Of a stretch of DNA of 64,000 bases, positions 51,201-52,973 are shown piece after piece. The stretch lies in contig CAIIXF020000001.1 of the NCBI GenBank assembly GCA_903813345.2, positions 61,676,270 through 61,740,269 on the forward strand, written 5' to 3'. A model generated the notes under the pieces. It was not told the DNA's origin. It saw only the letters and a program-made list of their open reading frames with translations, and did no database searches. Source of the DNA: Owenia fusiformis (lineage: Eukaryota; Annelida; Polychaeta; Sabellida; Oweniidae). The first letter of the stretch is position 1; each line of letters begins with the position of its first letter. Position numbers and translations under genes: made by a program.

Positions 51201-52973
51201 GAAAAAATACATTTTTTTGATCCTGATGACTGAATCTTACCTCAAAATTCTTATTTATATGAGAAAGTCTGAAGTATTCGCAGTGTCCTAAAAGACGTGA
51301 AAATTCAGACTCAGGTAAGAAAGCTGACCAACCGTCCTCCAGTACATCAAATAAAGGTCGATAGAAGAAAGGATATTGAAGTGTGATATTATCTAAAACA
51401 AAAAATTTAGTACAAAATAATTTTTACAGCATAATCTTTTGTTAAAGGGGCAACAGTGAACTGATATGCTCAGTGTAATAATTTGAAAAATTGTCAATTT
51501 CAACATATTTGACATACAGTATTCCTTCTCAGGTCTATTCTATATTCAGATTTGATCAGAAAATTCAATATCAAATTTTACAGGATCATAAATGGAAGAC
51601 ATGTTTATTTATGACATGTTTATTTATAAGTTCTTTGCTGCCACTTTAACTCTCATGTGGGATGTGGGGGGGAGGGGTGTAGGGGAAGTTCACTTGATCA
51701 ATATCTATCAGGTATTTCTAGTTTTCAGACCTGGGTAAAAAAAGATTTCTGCCATTCATATTAAATAATTAGCTGAAACAGAAAAACTTACTTATATTAG
51801 AGAGCTTTTCAATTGAAGTTGCGATGTTGAGGCATTCTTCAACACTTGGAATGTCTAGTTTGATAATCTGGAAGTCTTTACATTTCAATATGATGGATCC
51901 CACATTGCCAGAGAGTTTCTTCTCAACTGTGTCTACTCTTGTGTGCAACAACTGAAATATGATACAATGGGTGGTCAATAAGTTTCTGTGAATGGAAATG
52001 ATCTATAGAAACATTCTCTTTGAGATTTTCTCAACAGAAAATCATTACAACTGCAAAACAATATCTATCAAGTGGTATCCAGGAAAACAATATAAAGTTC
52101 CCCATAGTTCCCCATTGTTATTCAATCTAGATGACAGTATCAAGTGGTGTCCAGTGATGCATTATGTACTTACCCATAATTCCTCATTGTTATCCTGTCT
52201 AGATGACCGTATCAAGTGGTGTCCAGTGATGCATTATGTACTTACCCATAATTCCTCATTGTTATCCTGTCTAGATCACCGTATCAAGTGGTGTCCAGTC
52301 CAGTGATACATAATGTACTTACCCATAATTCCTTATTGTTATCCTGTCTAGATCACCGTATCAAGTGGTGTCCAGTAATGCATAATGTACTTACCCATAA
52401 TTCCTCATTGTTATTCTGTCTAGATGACAGTATCAAGTGGTGTCCAGTGATGCATAATGTACTTACCCATAATTCCTCATTGTTATCCTGTCTAGATGAC
52501 AGTATCAAGTGGTGTCCAGTGATGCATAATGTACTTACCCATAATTCCTCATTGTTATCCTGTCTAGATGACAGTATCAAGTGGTGTCCAGTGATGCATA
52601 ATGTACTTACCCATAATTCCTCATTGTTATCCTGTCTAGATGACAGTATCAAGTGGTGTCCAGTGATGCATAATGTACTTACCCATAATTCCTCATTGTT
52701 ATCCTGTCTAGATGACAGTATCAAGTGGTGTCCAGTGATGCATAATGTACTTACCCATAATTCCTCATTGTTATCCTGTCTAGATGACAGTATCAAGTGG
52801 TGTCCAGTGATGCATAATGTACTTACCCATAATTCCTCATTGTTATCCTTTCTAGATGACAGAATCAAGTGGTGTCCAGTGATGCATAATGTTCCATCCA
52901 CAGATTTATGGAAAGCTCTCCGCAGTGTGACATTGTCAACTTTAGGAGTTTTAATAAACTCCACAAATTCCAT
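3182..52973 (-). CDS. MTMR9: myotubularin-related protein 9, complete 14-exon gene
   Basis: The product is a pseudophosphatase of the myotubularin family. Known MTMR9 proteins bind and stimulate active partners (MTMR6/7/8) on PI3P and PI(3,5)P2. Exons on the minus strand: 52973-52827, 51951-51792, 51392-51241, 49417-49289, 40556-40400, 39286-39182, 20966-20841, 19146-19044, 18156-18018, 17702-17618, 5376-5307, 4910-4811, 3709-3582, 3284-3182. They sum to 1704 nt (567 codons plus stop; vertebrate MTMR9 is about 549). Every junction is GT-AG and the phases agree. Order: PH-GRAM (about 1-100), myotubularin phosphatase-like domain (about 120-500), C-terminal coiled-coil region (about 500-545). 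The active-site loop reads VHGSDGTDST at 331-340: Gly333 and Ser339 replace the catalytic Cys and Arg, as in all MTMR9. Start ATG 52973 matches the conserved MEF start. Alignment was from memory of the family; exon limits were read from the sequence. Confidence 0.95.
3582..3709 (-). CDS. MTMR9: MTMR9 exon 13
   Basis: Encodes LLWSSLFQRDQLDQSP, then KEAWEEIVRIKETDKELR, the C-terminal coiled-coil start. Acceptor ATTTCAG; donor AAG|GTTAGT; phase 0 in, 2 out. The acceptor and first 60 bp are repeated upstream three more times (array 3649-3955). Only the copy at 3709 keeps the frame with both neighbouring exons. Confidence 0.88.
3649..3955. repeat. 86-bp tandem repeat of the MTMR9 exon 13 acceptor
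   Basis: Four units starting at 3649, 3735, 3821 and 3902 (spacing 86, 86, 81). On the minus strand each carries ATTTCAG followed by the first part of exon 13. Upstream copies show small indels. Inserts of 86, 167 or 235 nt from the upstream acceptors would break the frame, so they look like decoys. Confidence 0.9.
4346..4537. mobile_element. ~190-bp MITE with imperfect terminal inverted repeats
   Basis: Left end TCCAGAAT followed by CCCCCTGCGATAAGCA and CGATTAAG mirrors right end TTTAATCGG, TGCTTATAGCAGGGGG and ATTCTGGA. It is non-coding and lies inside MTMR9 intron 12. Confidence 0.6.
4811..4910 (-). CDS. MTMR9: MTMR9 exon 12
   Basis: Encodes SYINKPEILERYLNPLYE and VIWPSVAPQSL. Acceptor GTTCCAG; donor TTG|GTAGGT; phase 2 in, 0 out. 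Confidence 0.93.
5095..5290. repeat. AT-rich degenerate tandem repeat
   Basis: Repeated AGATATATCATATGTTATTT-type units of about 36-40 bp in MTMR9 intron 11, ending just before the donor side of exon 11. Confidence 0.7.
5307..5376 (-). CDS. MTMR9: MTMR9 exon 11
   Basis: Short exon encoding GTFLCNNDLERRNLKL to VSLW, matching the GTFLGNNExxR segment of MTMR9. Acceptor TTTGTAG; donor TTTG|GTAAGT; phase 1 in, 2 out. Confidence 0.9.
6259..6506. mobile_element. hAT-like MITE (CAGGGGCGTAGCCAGC ends)
   Basis: Begins CATAGGCGTAGCCAGG and ends GCTGGCTACGCCCCTG, an inverted pair typical of hAT-type non-autonomous elements. I cannot see a matching 8-bp target duplication, so the insertion is probably old. 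Confidence 0.65.
7260..7345. repeat. reversed copy of the GGAC-microsatellite repeat end
   Basis: Carries CCCAACGAAGAAAGTTC, ATATAGTGGAGCCCTCCGTCC and a GTCTGTC run, the inverse of the end of the repeat at 180-905. Nested in the composite element. Confidence 0.6.
8690..9056 (-). repeat. inverted copy of the repeat at 1017-1300
   Basis: Its reverse complement aligns with 1017-1300, including CAGGTGG, ATCTGATAGTTGTAC and GGGGAATCTCCCTGAC. Confidence 0.6.
9590..10470. repeat. three ~350-bp tandem units
   Basis: Units with GCATGCACAGAA, GGCGGCCATTTTGAAAA and AGCGCCATCTAGCTTGTG recur at spacings of 350 and 347 bp inside the composite element. Confidence 0.75.
11280..11715. repeat. dispersed repeat ending in GGTGGTGACATAA
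   Basis: The end of this segment (ACAATATGTCACAACTTCTGGTGGTGACATAA) resembles the end of 18430-18985. The body contains CATGTGAACATATATTCACTGCC-like repeats. Non-coding. Confidence 0.45.
11716..12720. other. MTMR9 intron 10, no gene seen
   Basis: AT-rich sequence. Two overlapping ORFs on opposite strands near 11934-12250 shadow each other and match nothing I recognise. Confidence 0.4.
12721..13140. repeat. 35-bp tandem repeat, 12 copies
   Basis: Unit CAAGAAATGTTCTTTGGATG plus TAGTACCTCAAATGT, copy to copy mostly 0-3 changes. It sits directly downstream of the claudin-like gene's stop and could lie in that gene's 3' UTR. Confidence 0.92.
13200..13874 (-). CDS. claudin/PMP22-superfamily four-span membrane protein
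   Basis: Intronless 224-codon ORF within MTMR9 intron 10, on the same strand. First extracellular loop carries the claudin signature: Trp44, then Gly-Ile-Phe at 64-66, Cys69 and Cys79 (GIFYMC, nine residues, Cys), the same spacing as GLWxxC-x9-C in claudins. Hydrophobic segments at about 18-40, 93-118, 129-155 and 178-200; a potential N-glycosylation site at Asn51; a short charged tail ending GSKY. Family members form cell junctions or act as membrane adaptors; which role applies here cannot be told. Start may be Met1 or Met10 (MKGSSS). An unseen upstream exon is possible because the first hydrophobic segment is only weakly hydrophobic. Tail lacks the usual claudin YV end. Confidence 0.8.
   Translation of the reverse strand: MYLRHQSYIMKGSSSPWFGLMGAIYVNFPVALQFVIRCIFMNDWATLRSTNATTGLTAQEQRMGIFYMCDQIGEDERVCQSTTNMPFPHSYKAAGALAIVACILLVLGYIAFLVGACSLRKRPNIFSGKYFAAVSVALWVSTFSNILSYTIFGTYIETTYYHVRPFYDSTLSLGGWYQMMAGSASSLVVAIVVTIFAGMMGRCKEEKSSPNGQTNAATEMGSKY
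14259..14332. repeat. 24-bp tandem repeat, three copies
   Basis: ATGTGAATATATAGGGATATAGGG-like units in tandem, AT-rich, non-coding. Confidence 0.8.
14908..15190. mobile_element. copy of the MITE family found at 46110-46700
   Basis: Shares the blocks AAAACACGGGAAAATGTTTTG, GAATTCCAGTAAG, GCCATCTTTTAA and GGAAGTGATGTCATC with the left arm at 46110-46290 and, inverted, with the right arm at 46500-46700. Confidence 0.6.
15720..16275 (-). mobile_element. tRNA-derived SINE-like unit, tandemly duplicated
   Basis: Two direct copies, about 15720-15966 and 15988-16275, share the Gly/His-free non-coding block TCTATTCATGATGTCAC, TTCTGCGCTAA, the tRNA-like head and GCATTGCAGCCATGTCTTA. A further partial copy of the same tail lies at about 14590-14680. 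The tRNA head reads on the minus strand. The first copy lacks about 33 bp that hold the T-arm. Confidence 0.6.
16128..16196 (-). other. tRNA-like head (Ala-GGC-like), probably a SINE promoter
   Basis: On the minus strand: D-stem GCTC...GAGC, anticodon stem CTCGT/GCGAG with loop CCGGCAA (anticodon GGC), T-arm GTGGGTTCGATCCCCAC. Position 33 is C rather than U and the acceptor arms (GGCTCAA and TAGGGTG) do not pair. It is therefore more likely a tRNA-derived A/B-box promoter than a working tRNA. Confidence 0.55.
16276..17617. other. MTMR9 intron 10, no gene seen
   Basis: AT-rich. The end of a degraded GGAC-family repeat is recognisable at about 17200-17457 (CAGTGGGATAAT end). No coding exon found. 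Confidence 0.45.
17618..17702 (-). CDS. MTMR9: MTMR9 exon 10
   Basis: Encodes IWQQFPCSFEFNEDF to LFQHAYSSQFG. Acceptor TCTTTCAG; donor TTTG|GTGAGT; phase 0 in, 1 out. Followed by a 12.2-kb intron. Confidence 0.93.
18018..18156 (-). CDS. MTMR9: MTMR9 exon 9
   Basis: Encodes FEALVEREWLQAGHPF and EAPVFLLFLDCVWQ, a strongly conserved part of the myotubularin fold. Acceptor ATTCTAG; donor CAG|GTAATT; phase 2 in, 0 out. Confidence 0.94.
18430..18985. repeat. degenerate internal repeat ending GGTGGTGACATAA
   Basis: Blocks such as TTGTAGATGATTTTGAAAAA, GAAGGTCAAATCT and AAGCAAGT recur at about 150-bp spacing, then a palindrome-like end TGTCACCACTTTATGG...GGTGGTGACATAA. Related to 11280-11715. In MTMR9 intron 8. 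Confidence 0.55.
19044..19146 (-). CDS. MTMR9: MTMR9 exon 8 (dead active-site loop)
   Basis: Encodes ASVLVHGSDGTDSTLQV and LAQIVLDADCRTVRG. The phosphatase loop has Gly for Cys and Ser for Arg, so no catalysis is expected. Acceptor TTATGTAG; donor GG|GTATGT; phase 1 in, 2 out. A transposon terminal repeat begins 20 bp upstream of this exon (19167). Confidence 0.93.
19167..20260. mobile_element. DNA transposon remnant with ~235-bp terminal inverted repeats
   Basis: 19167-19401 and 20026-20260 are inverted copies with only a few differences (outer ends AGTACCCCACACAAG). Between them lies a transposase fragment. Total about 1.1 kb, so most of an autonomous element is missing or it was always short. 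The left end is 20 bp from MTMR9 exon 8, and the element fills most of intron 7. Confidence 0.85.
19690..20030 (-). pseudogene. transposase C-terminal fragment (Tc1/IS630-like DDE type)
   Basis: About 110 codons with WDRLGRSGRSKSP, then HYNPEIKAKL and a LPPKGHLLNPSE motif, which matches the LPP-x-x-x-x-LNPIE signature around the last acidic residue of Tc1/mariner/IS630 transposases. The N-terminal part of the enzyme and the first catalytic Asp are not visible in frame. The open frame runs on into the right terminal repeat, which is not part of the domain. Confidence 0.65.
20261..20840. other. MTMR9 intron 7 remainder, no gene seen
   Basis: Single-copy-looking AT-rich intron sequence. No repeat or ORF that I can assign. 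Confidence 0.4.
20841..20966 (-). CDS. MTMR9: MTMR9 exon 7
   Basis: Encodes CSDKAAGVEKWLSKLESSNW to AQCVDKD. Acceptor GTTTACAG; donor GATA|GTAAGT; phase 1 on both sides. Its acceptor lies only about 120 bp from the end of the 27-bp satellite array at 21090-25577. Confidence 0.93.
21090..25577. repeat. 27-bp satellite array, ~166 copies, with higher-order units
   Basis: Unit TTTGGATAAGTATTCTATAG plus AGAGGTG, with variants at a few positions (CTATAG/CTTTAG/CTATGG/CTAAAG, GGTGTTTT, GGCGTTT). The rare variant with GATGTATTTTG sits at 21831, 22128, 22803 and 23105: spacings 297 (11 units), 675 (25 units) and 302 (297 plus a 5-bp insertion), which shows block-wise amplification of an 11-unit higher-order repeat. 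Because 27 is a multiple of three, long ORFs arise on both strands (671 and 412 codons forward, 213 reverse). These are by-products. Located in MTMR9 intron 6, just upstream of exon 7. Confidence 0.97.
25748..26663. mobile_element. mariner-type MITE with ACAGGGTGT ends
   Basis: Starts TACAGGGTGTTCAAAAAAAC and ends GTTTTTTTCTAACACCCTGTA, flanked by TA on both sides, as expected for Tc1/mariner. Interior arms are also mirrored: TTCCAAGATATAGCGATTTC, GTCCAAGGCATCATG and CAGTCATGGTCAAAATGC occur in both orientations. Non-autonomous; no transposase. Next to the 27-bp array. Confidence 0.8.
26664..27247. other. 5' flank of the first receptor gene
   Basis: No repeat or ORF recognised. Presumably contains the promoter and 5' UTR of the receptor at 27248, but I see no convincing TATA or initiator. 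Confidence 0.35.
27248..28186 (+). CDS. class A GPCR, adenosine-receptor-like (receptor 1)
   Basis: Intronless, 312 residues, seven hydrophobic segments. Landmarks: GN at 40-41 (TM1), LAVAD ending Asp70 (TM2), Cys98 (3.25) with partner Cys174 in loop 2, DRY 122-124, SWVP 247-250 (TM6, Ser instead of the usual Cys), NPIIY 284-288 followed by AWRLKEFRRAF. The NPxIYAxRxxEFRxxF tail and VDRYIAIxxPLRY resemble adenosine receptors. Position 3.32 is Ile, so a classical amine receptor is unlikely. N-terminal Asn3 and Asn6 are glycosylation candidates. First of three related genes on this strand inside MTMR9 intron 6. Ligand unknown; other orphan class A groups remain possible. Confidence 0.9.
   Translation: MENSTNLTEIEYQESQDNTRKQKLVVLSLKFILALWICLGNTLVIIAYSKFKSLRSVTNYWILHLAVADLFMGLSMFIEFGSFFQRTVLSGWSMYIYCAFLSLTINLSIFMTISLLVAVTVDRYIAIFWPLRYQTLITMKKAHKGITILWSSNIIVILTAAIHWRLETKEEIYCQIVPPIIEYSYIPGFLAAAVIIVTLYVHIFTAVYNQAKKLQPQIETSKRDKNIKKNLIILKTAFFVIGIFLISWVPSIVTYGCMIYGGQTHLETVFLYIELLAYGNSGINPIIYAWRLKEFRRAFCALLHIKHHVTLE
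28204..28209 (+). promoter_or_regulatory. polyadenylation signal of receptor 1
   Basis: AATAAA 18 bp after the stop codon; a second at 28213. Plausible given how compact these intronless genes are. Confidence 0.5.
28428..28890 (+). mobile_element. LINE 3' fragment
   Basis: In frame from 28428: SHQFKVETRRHTKPKSKPV, then ERLCNICKCVEDEFHFIIDC, the Cys/His-rich C-terminal motif (RxC..C....EDExHF...C) of non-LTR reverse transcriptase proteins. It stops after about 50 codons. It ends in a short ATGTAATCATGTA tandem tail and AATAAAAG, consistent with a 5'-truncated LINE copy. Confidence 0.75.
28891..29570. other. gap between LINE fragment and receptor 2
   Basis: AT-rich. Two antisense ORFs at 28972-29239 shadow each other, and no product is recognised. 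Confidence 0.35.
29631..30600 (+). pseudogene. class A GPCR, adenosine-receptor-like (receptor 2), frame break
   Basis: Related to receptors 1 and 3. The first frame (start MEENMS at 29631, or upstream Met at 29571) carries GN, LAVAD, Cys3.25 and DRYIAIYWPLRY up to TM5. The second frame, reaching 30600, carries TM5 to the end with CWIP, NPVIYAWRLKEFRRAF and a short tail. The switch falls at or near a run of seven T at 30206-30212, so a single-base indel explains it. Everything else is intact, so a recent null allele or a homopolymer sequencing error are both possible. Otherwise a normal intronless receptor of about 323 residues. Confidence 0.85.
30619..30624 (+). promoter_or_regulatory. polyadenylation signal of receptor 2
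   Basis: AATAAA 19 bp after the stop codon, the same short spacing as in receptor 1. Confidence 0.45.
30625..31459. other. intron 6 spacer, no gene seen
   Basis: No ORF or repeat recognised. Confidence 0.4.
31460..32520 (-). mobile_element. LINE fragment, reverse transcriptase C-terminal part
   Basis: Minus-strand frames carry LGLILDRNLTF, FILPLFDYGDILY, HSYGLRNQ with FKSRLKIDLF, and FNRVRCDL...CQCGVDG...THIIFHC, in the order expected for the end of a Jockey/CR1-type ORF2. The pieces lie in different frames with internal stops, so it is inactive. Its 3' end is near 31460. Confidence 0.8.
32730..33450. repeat. dispersed repeat, inverted partner at 62447-63200
   Basis: Shared inverted blocks include TTGATATGCTAAA, AAAATGGCGGGAAATTTG, TTCATCCT, ATGCATAGCATTC and CTTTGGCTTATACTGTAGTC. 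Diverged and non-coding. Confidence 0.7.
33876..35567 (+). CDS. DEG/ENaC/ASIC-family sodium channel subunit
   Basis: Intronless, 563 residues. N-terminal gating motif His27-Gly28 (SAHGCG); TM1 about 43-66; FPAVTFC at 84-90 at the start of the large extracellular domain; Cys-rich region with CYEQCQQDLLIEECGC and CACKDHCQTINY; pre-TM2 YPAGTLISEIGGNMG from 487; selectivity motif Gly-x-Ser (GIS) at 505-507; TM2 to about 528; short cytosolic tail. Members form trimeric amiloride-sensitive sodium channels opened by acid, FMRFamide-type peptides, bile acids or force; the sequence does not say which. All functional motifs are present. Start at the first of three nearby Met codons. Lies on the opposite strand inside MTMR9 intron 6, between receptors 2 and 3. 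Confidence 0.95.
   Translation: MMKEQNKMDGKSIQERVKEFIETTSAHGCGQIPTAKFKLTKFLWGLTFLSFFTFATVSSGILIAKYFTYPTKDVVSIEFGNIEFPAVTFCSLQPITITSLIDFRQNPPPPGHSVSNMIYVMQNIRNIIIDRDIGGLGQWYLKHFDRFLSNQFIFENGEENDMEQFIHDLRSFKLGCKFQGQVCNGTSFVLHKDGGFHNCFTFNGAGSDLSNVNIVRTDPASGLSLVLFMDAYAKGKSVSAYTIYNPDDPTSGQTGVRAVIHSPRTRPMPFDKGFDIPTGLSTSVALKETKRELMTQPHNNCTNDEFNQGTNYSYSVDTCYEQCQQDLLIEECGCKSSLLIPPSFDKSDLEYCGKVNITNMMLMMNQNDDITQSIAEKELENLDCEEGVMYSFGNLAILEQCACKDHCQTINYVKTISQAVWPNDNAQEAFYDTYVNRTDQTLRPNKLFKGYNTSEIINNDMIHKNFLRLNIYFESLYVETTSEVEDYPAGTLISEIGGNMGFYVGISIITLMEIFCITGAIILYCFKDWLIKCGHMNKTKVSHVNVKPVELDGDSTEKIKDKY
35816..35821 (+). promoter_or_regulatory. polyadenylation signal of the DEG/ENaC gene
   Basis: AATAAA about 250 bp after the stop, the first clear signal downstream. 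Confidence 0.5.
35822..36854. other. spacer and 5' flank of receptor 3
   Basis: AT-rich with small imperfect repeats (CCCTTGTTATGTTT twice near 36085-36115). No gene recognised. Confidence 0.4.
36855..37853 (+). CDS. class A GPCR, adenosine-receptor-like (receptor 3)
   Basis: Intronless, 332 residues. GN at 32-33, LAIAD ending Asp61, Cys90 (3.25), DRY 114-116 in IDRYIAIFWPLRY, CWLP 242-245, NPIIY 280-284 with RLKEFRLAF. Position 3.32 is Leu, so no amine-binding Asp. Loop 3 is short and basic. The C-terminal tail ends SHVTGHM, and its last codons and TGA stop lie inside the first unit of the 42-bp array that follows, so the tail end is array-derived. Closest to receptors 1 and 2 in the same intron; together a local expansion. 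Confidence 0.92.
   Translation: MVLNTISATIDPTIVNIELALQFILFVWICVGNGLVFTAYIKYKNLQTIANYWILNLAIADFSMGASMFLRVLSSFFVAYITGWTMYMYCGILTFTLNLSIYMTLALLLSVTIDRYIAIFWPLRYSALLTIKRVQKIVIVQWAVYGAIVLTITIVWRLENLEGSECETLPWIIRASLTPGISLLALVIITLYTQIFKVIYKQSRKISSSPLGSNENKSGNSLRRNLVIFKTALIVVGIFLICWLPCVIIIGVLYYGGPNPMLNIPTEFLGILAYANSGINPIIYACRLKEFRLAFCKLLHIKSKALTFEEGNSLSMRQENDDLRPSHVTGHM
37827..38312. repeat. 42-bp tandem repeat, ~11-12 copies, overlapping the receptor 3 stop
   Basis: Unit GGACACATGTGACACTCATA plus TACTGGGCACTCACATGTAACT, copies mostly 1-4 changes apart. Being 14 codons long and stop-free in antisense, it yields a 222-codon Cys-rich ORF on the minus strand that I regard as spurious. Confidence 0.95.
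38540..38615. repeat. hairpin-forming inverted repeat
   Basis: ACCTGTACAAGATCGTCCAT and its near inverse ATGGACAATATTGCACAGGT, with TTCTTGA/TCAAGAA, flank a ~20-bp loop. Confidence 0.7.
39182..39286 (-). CDS. MTMR9: MTMR9 exon 6
   Basis: Encodes GGGYESEAHYSQWRRIH and ESLIKLLE. Acceptor TTTTGTAG; donor GAGG|GTAAGC; phase 1 on both sides. The following intron 6 is 18.2 kb and contains four opposite-strand genes and the 27-bp array. Confidence 0.93.
39440..40330. repeat. degenerate tandem repeat in intron 5
   Basis: Units of about 170 bp with ACCCAGAATGCCCAA, GGTTTGGCTGGAAACCTGTA and GGAAAATCCAAAATGGC recur three times between 39870 and 40330. It ends in a GC-rich CCGTACGCCCCCCTACCCC segment. 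The small ORFs follow the repeats. Confidence 0.6.
40400..40556 (-). CDS. MTMR9: MTMR9 exon 5
   Basis: Encodes MVMMRSSQP, then KRCKEDEKLVNA and KRGYIIDTRSL. Compared with vertebrate MTMR9 the QPLTGTNGRR segment is changed to QPMPGPNWKR. GC content is clearly higher than in the flanks. Acceptor TTTGCAG; donor AAAG|GTATTT; phase 0 in, 1 out. Confidence 0.9.
40557..41884. other. MTMR9 intron 4, mostly unassigned
   Basis: Two similar motifs (GCAGTCACAGTGTTCGCG at about 40900 and its near inverse at about 41755, plus CGTCCCTAGGAC/GCGTCCCTGGGAC) hint at a ~870-bp element, but the ends are not clean. No gene seen. Confidence 0.3.
41885..44283. repeat. large inverted duplication built on ~570-bp repeats
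   Basis: 41967-42494 and 43757-44283 are near-identical inverted copies; a 74-codon frame (42271-42492 forward, 43983-43762 reverse) is identical at protein level. The interior has further diverged units sharing TTGCTCACAAAAACTCC (42265 and 42840), and a second axis of symmetry at about 43335. No transposase. The ORFs are by-products. Confidence 0.85.
44323..44549. mobile_element. 227-bp MITE with perfect 16-bp terminal inverted repeats
   Basis: GGGAGGTTAAGTTACA at the left and its exact inverse at the right, flanked by TA on both sides. No coding capacity. In MTMR9 intron 4. Confidence 0.85.
44595..45770. repeat. 21-bp tandem repeat, ~55 copies
   Basis: Unit TGATTGCAAATGAGTGGTCAG with frequent variants (GTGACCAA, GTGTTCAG). 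Several overlapping antisense ORFs of up to 172 codons (IGHSFAITEHS-like) arise because 21 is a multiple of three; not genes. Confidence 0.95.
46110..46700. mobile_element. foldback MITE with ~190-bp arms
   Basis: Left arm 46110-46300 and right arm 46500-46700 are inverted: GGAAGTGATGTCATCGACTCTCAAC against GTTGAGAGTTGATGACATCACTTCC type blocks, and GCTAAATATGG / CCATGTTTAGC. Same family as 14908-15190. Its right end lies about 70 bp before the start codon at 46770. Confidence 0.75.
46770..47042 (+). CDS. fucosyltransferase-like gene, exon 1
   Basis: 91 codons: membrane anchor, stem and YMVYECSKE. I end it at AAAGAG|GTGCTA because the family has a Cys followed within about ten residues by CGGLGDR, which exon 2 supplies. 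Reading on would enter the 39-bp array (YIMLYVNNKE repeats) and lose homology. Confidence 0.7.
46770..48770 (+). CDS. type II membrane fucosyltransferase-like protein (two exons)
   Basis: Exons 46770-47042 and 47850-48770 join in phase 0 to 397 residues. The N-terminus has a short cytosolic piece and a signal anchor (about 9-27), then a stem with N-glycosylation sites (Asn45, Asn55, Asn69). The catalytic-type region carries YECSKE then CGGLGDRIKG (97-106), LLTNRSFIIRHE, AQIRTGP, TVFVTSD and SRSSFGWLSQ with YHWTD at the end. This layout is that of NodZ/FUT8-like fucosyltransferase-fold proteins that are numerous in nematodes and lophotrochozoans; enzymatic activity and acceptor are unproven. 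Golgi lumen is the expected site. It lies opposite to MTMR9 in intron 4. A foldback MITE sits 70 bp upstream of the start. The donor GAG|GTGCTA is weak and is repeated downstream. Confidence 0.8.
47043..47237. repeat. 39-bp tandem repeat starting at the exon 1 donor, five copies
   Basis: Unit GTGCTATTTTACATTATGCT plus ATATGTTAACAATAAAGAG. Each unit ends AAAGAG, the same as the last bases of exon 1. Donor-like GAG|GTGC is present at 47043, 47121, 47160 and 47199 and lost at 47082 and 47238. The unit is 13 codons without stops. Confidence 0.93.
47850..48770 (+). CDS. fucosyltransferase-like gene, exon 2
   Basis: 306 codons plus TAG from VPRRVCGGLGDRIKG to HWTDR, after acceptor ATTTCTAG. An uninterrupted homologous frame; this carries the whole putative catalytic region. 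Confidence 0.88.
   Translation, partial: VPRRVCGGLGDRIKGITVTYIWALLTNRSFIIRHEIPCDLEKFLIPNEIQWNIKLPVDGKEHRMAIRPSVNSIKAENLIPDDEHISEKYKKYNRLAFLGPNNINHFSRFSELPMYEAQLKQFPFKLRKCSMYKTVFEKLFKLTPRLDKKFQELAAKAKPTKDHKLICAQIRTGPNPSIPRDFGGTRTSEKDIEKFWTFLESNITRDKTTVFVTSDSNEIQKTAREKFNETFLETDGNITHTDRNRYVEACSGMDKVILDFHMLALCDIAMVSRSSFGWLSQCMNKNKDAVIYRMRDGGDVYHWTDR
48711..48909. repeat. duplication of the 3' end of the fucosyltransferase-like CDS
   Basis: 48711-48790 (last 20 codons, stop and first UTR bases) recurs at 48830-48909 with about four changes, offset 119 bp. A 21-bp AACATGAACATATATAGCATT repeat lies between. The second copy is downstream of the stop and untranslated. Confidence 0.9.
49105..49110 (+). 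promoter_or_regulatory. polyadenylation signal of the fucosyltransferase-like gene
   Basis: AATAAA about 335 bp after the stop, followed by an A run and then MTMR9 exon 4 on the other strand at 49289. Confidence 0.6.
49289..49417 (-). CDS. MTMR9: MTMR9 exon 4
   Basis: 43 codons from VCPSYP to HNENK, including the family motif HGRFPVLSYYH. Acceptor ATTACAG; donor AAG|GTACAG; phase 0 on both sides. Confidence 0.93.
49850..50440. mobile_element. possible MITE with TTAAAGGGT ends
   Basis: Left end TTTTAAAGGGTGACGCATATCG and right end CTAATCGGAACCCTTTAAG are imperfect inverses, and the GC content inside is above that of the flanks. It includes a 79-codon ORF (50186-50425) with no recognised product. 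In MTMR9 intron 3. Confidence 0.4.
50441..51240. other. MTMR9 intron 3 remainder, no gene seen
   Basis: AT-rich. Nothing recognised apart from short direct repeats such as GATCAACTGGAGATAA/GATCAACTGAAGATAA near 50911-50950. Confidence 0.4.
51241..51392 (-). CDS. MTMR9: MTMR9 exon 3
   Basis: Encodes NITLQYPFFYRP through GWSAFLPESEF to NKNFE, the linker into the phosphatase-like domain. Acceptor TGTTTTAG; donor GAG|GTAAGA; phase 1 in, phase 0 out. Confidence 0.93.
51792..51951 (-). CDS. MTMR9: MTMR9 exon 2
   Basis: Starts LLHTRVD after acceptor ATATTTCAG and ends in phase 1 before GTAAGTTT. Encodes the second half of the PH-GRAM domain, including CKDFQIIKLDIP and EECLNIATSIE, close to vertebrate MTMR9. 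Confidence 0.93.
52095..52900 (-). repeat. 72-bp tandem repeat of the MTMR9 exon 1 end plus splice donor
   Basis: Ten full units carry GTAAGTAC (minus strand; plus-strand GTACTTAC at about 52166, 52238, 52316, 52388, 52460, 52532, 52604, 52676, 52748, 52819) and an eleventh degraded unit lies at 52095-52140. Unit = 24 codons (WVSTLCITGHHLILSSRQDN then NEEL). The first unit overlaps the true end of exon 1. The frame stays open through seven donors, until a stop in the eighth unit. Neighbouring units are almost identical in the middle of the array. Confidence 0.96.
52827..52973 (-). CDS. MTMR9: MTMR9 exon 1
   Basis: 49 codons from MEFVEF to EELW, the start of the PH-GRAM domain. It ends in phase 0 at TGG followed by the strong donor GTAAGTAC. 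Its last 72 bp plus this donor are the founder unit of the tandem array 52095-52900, so later in-frame donors exist downstream. Confidence 0.93.
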
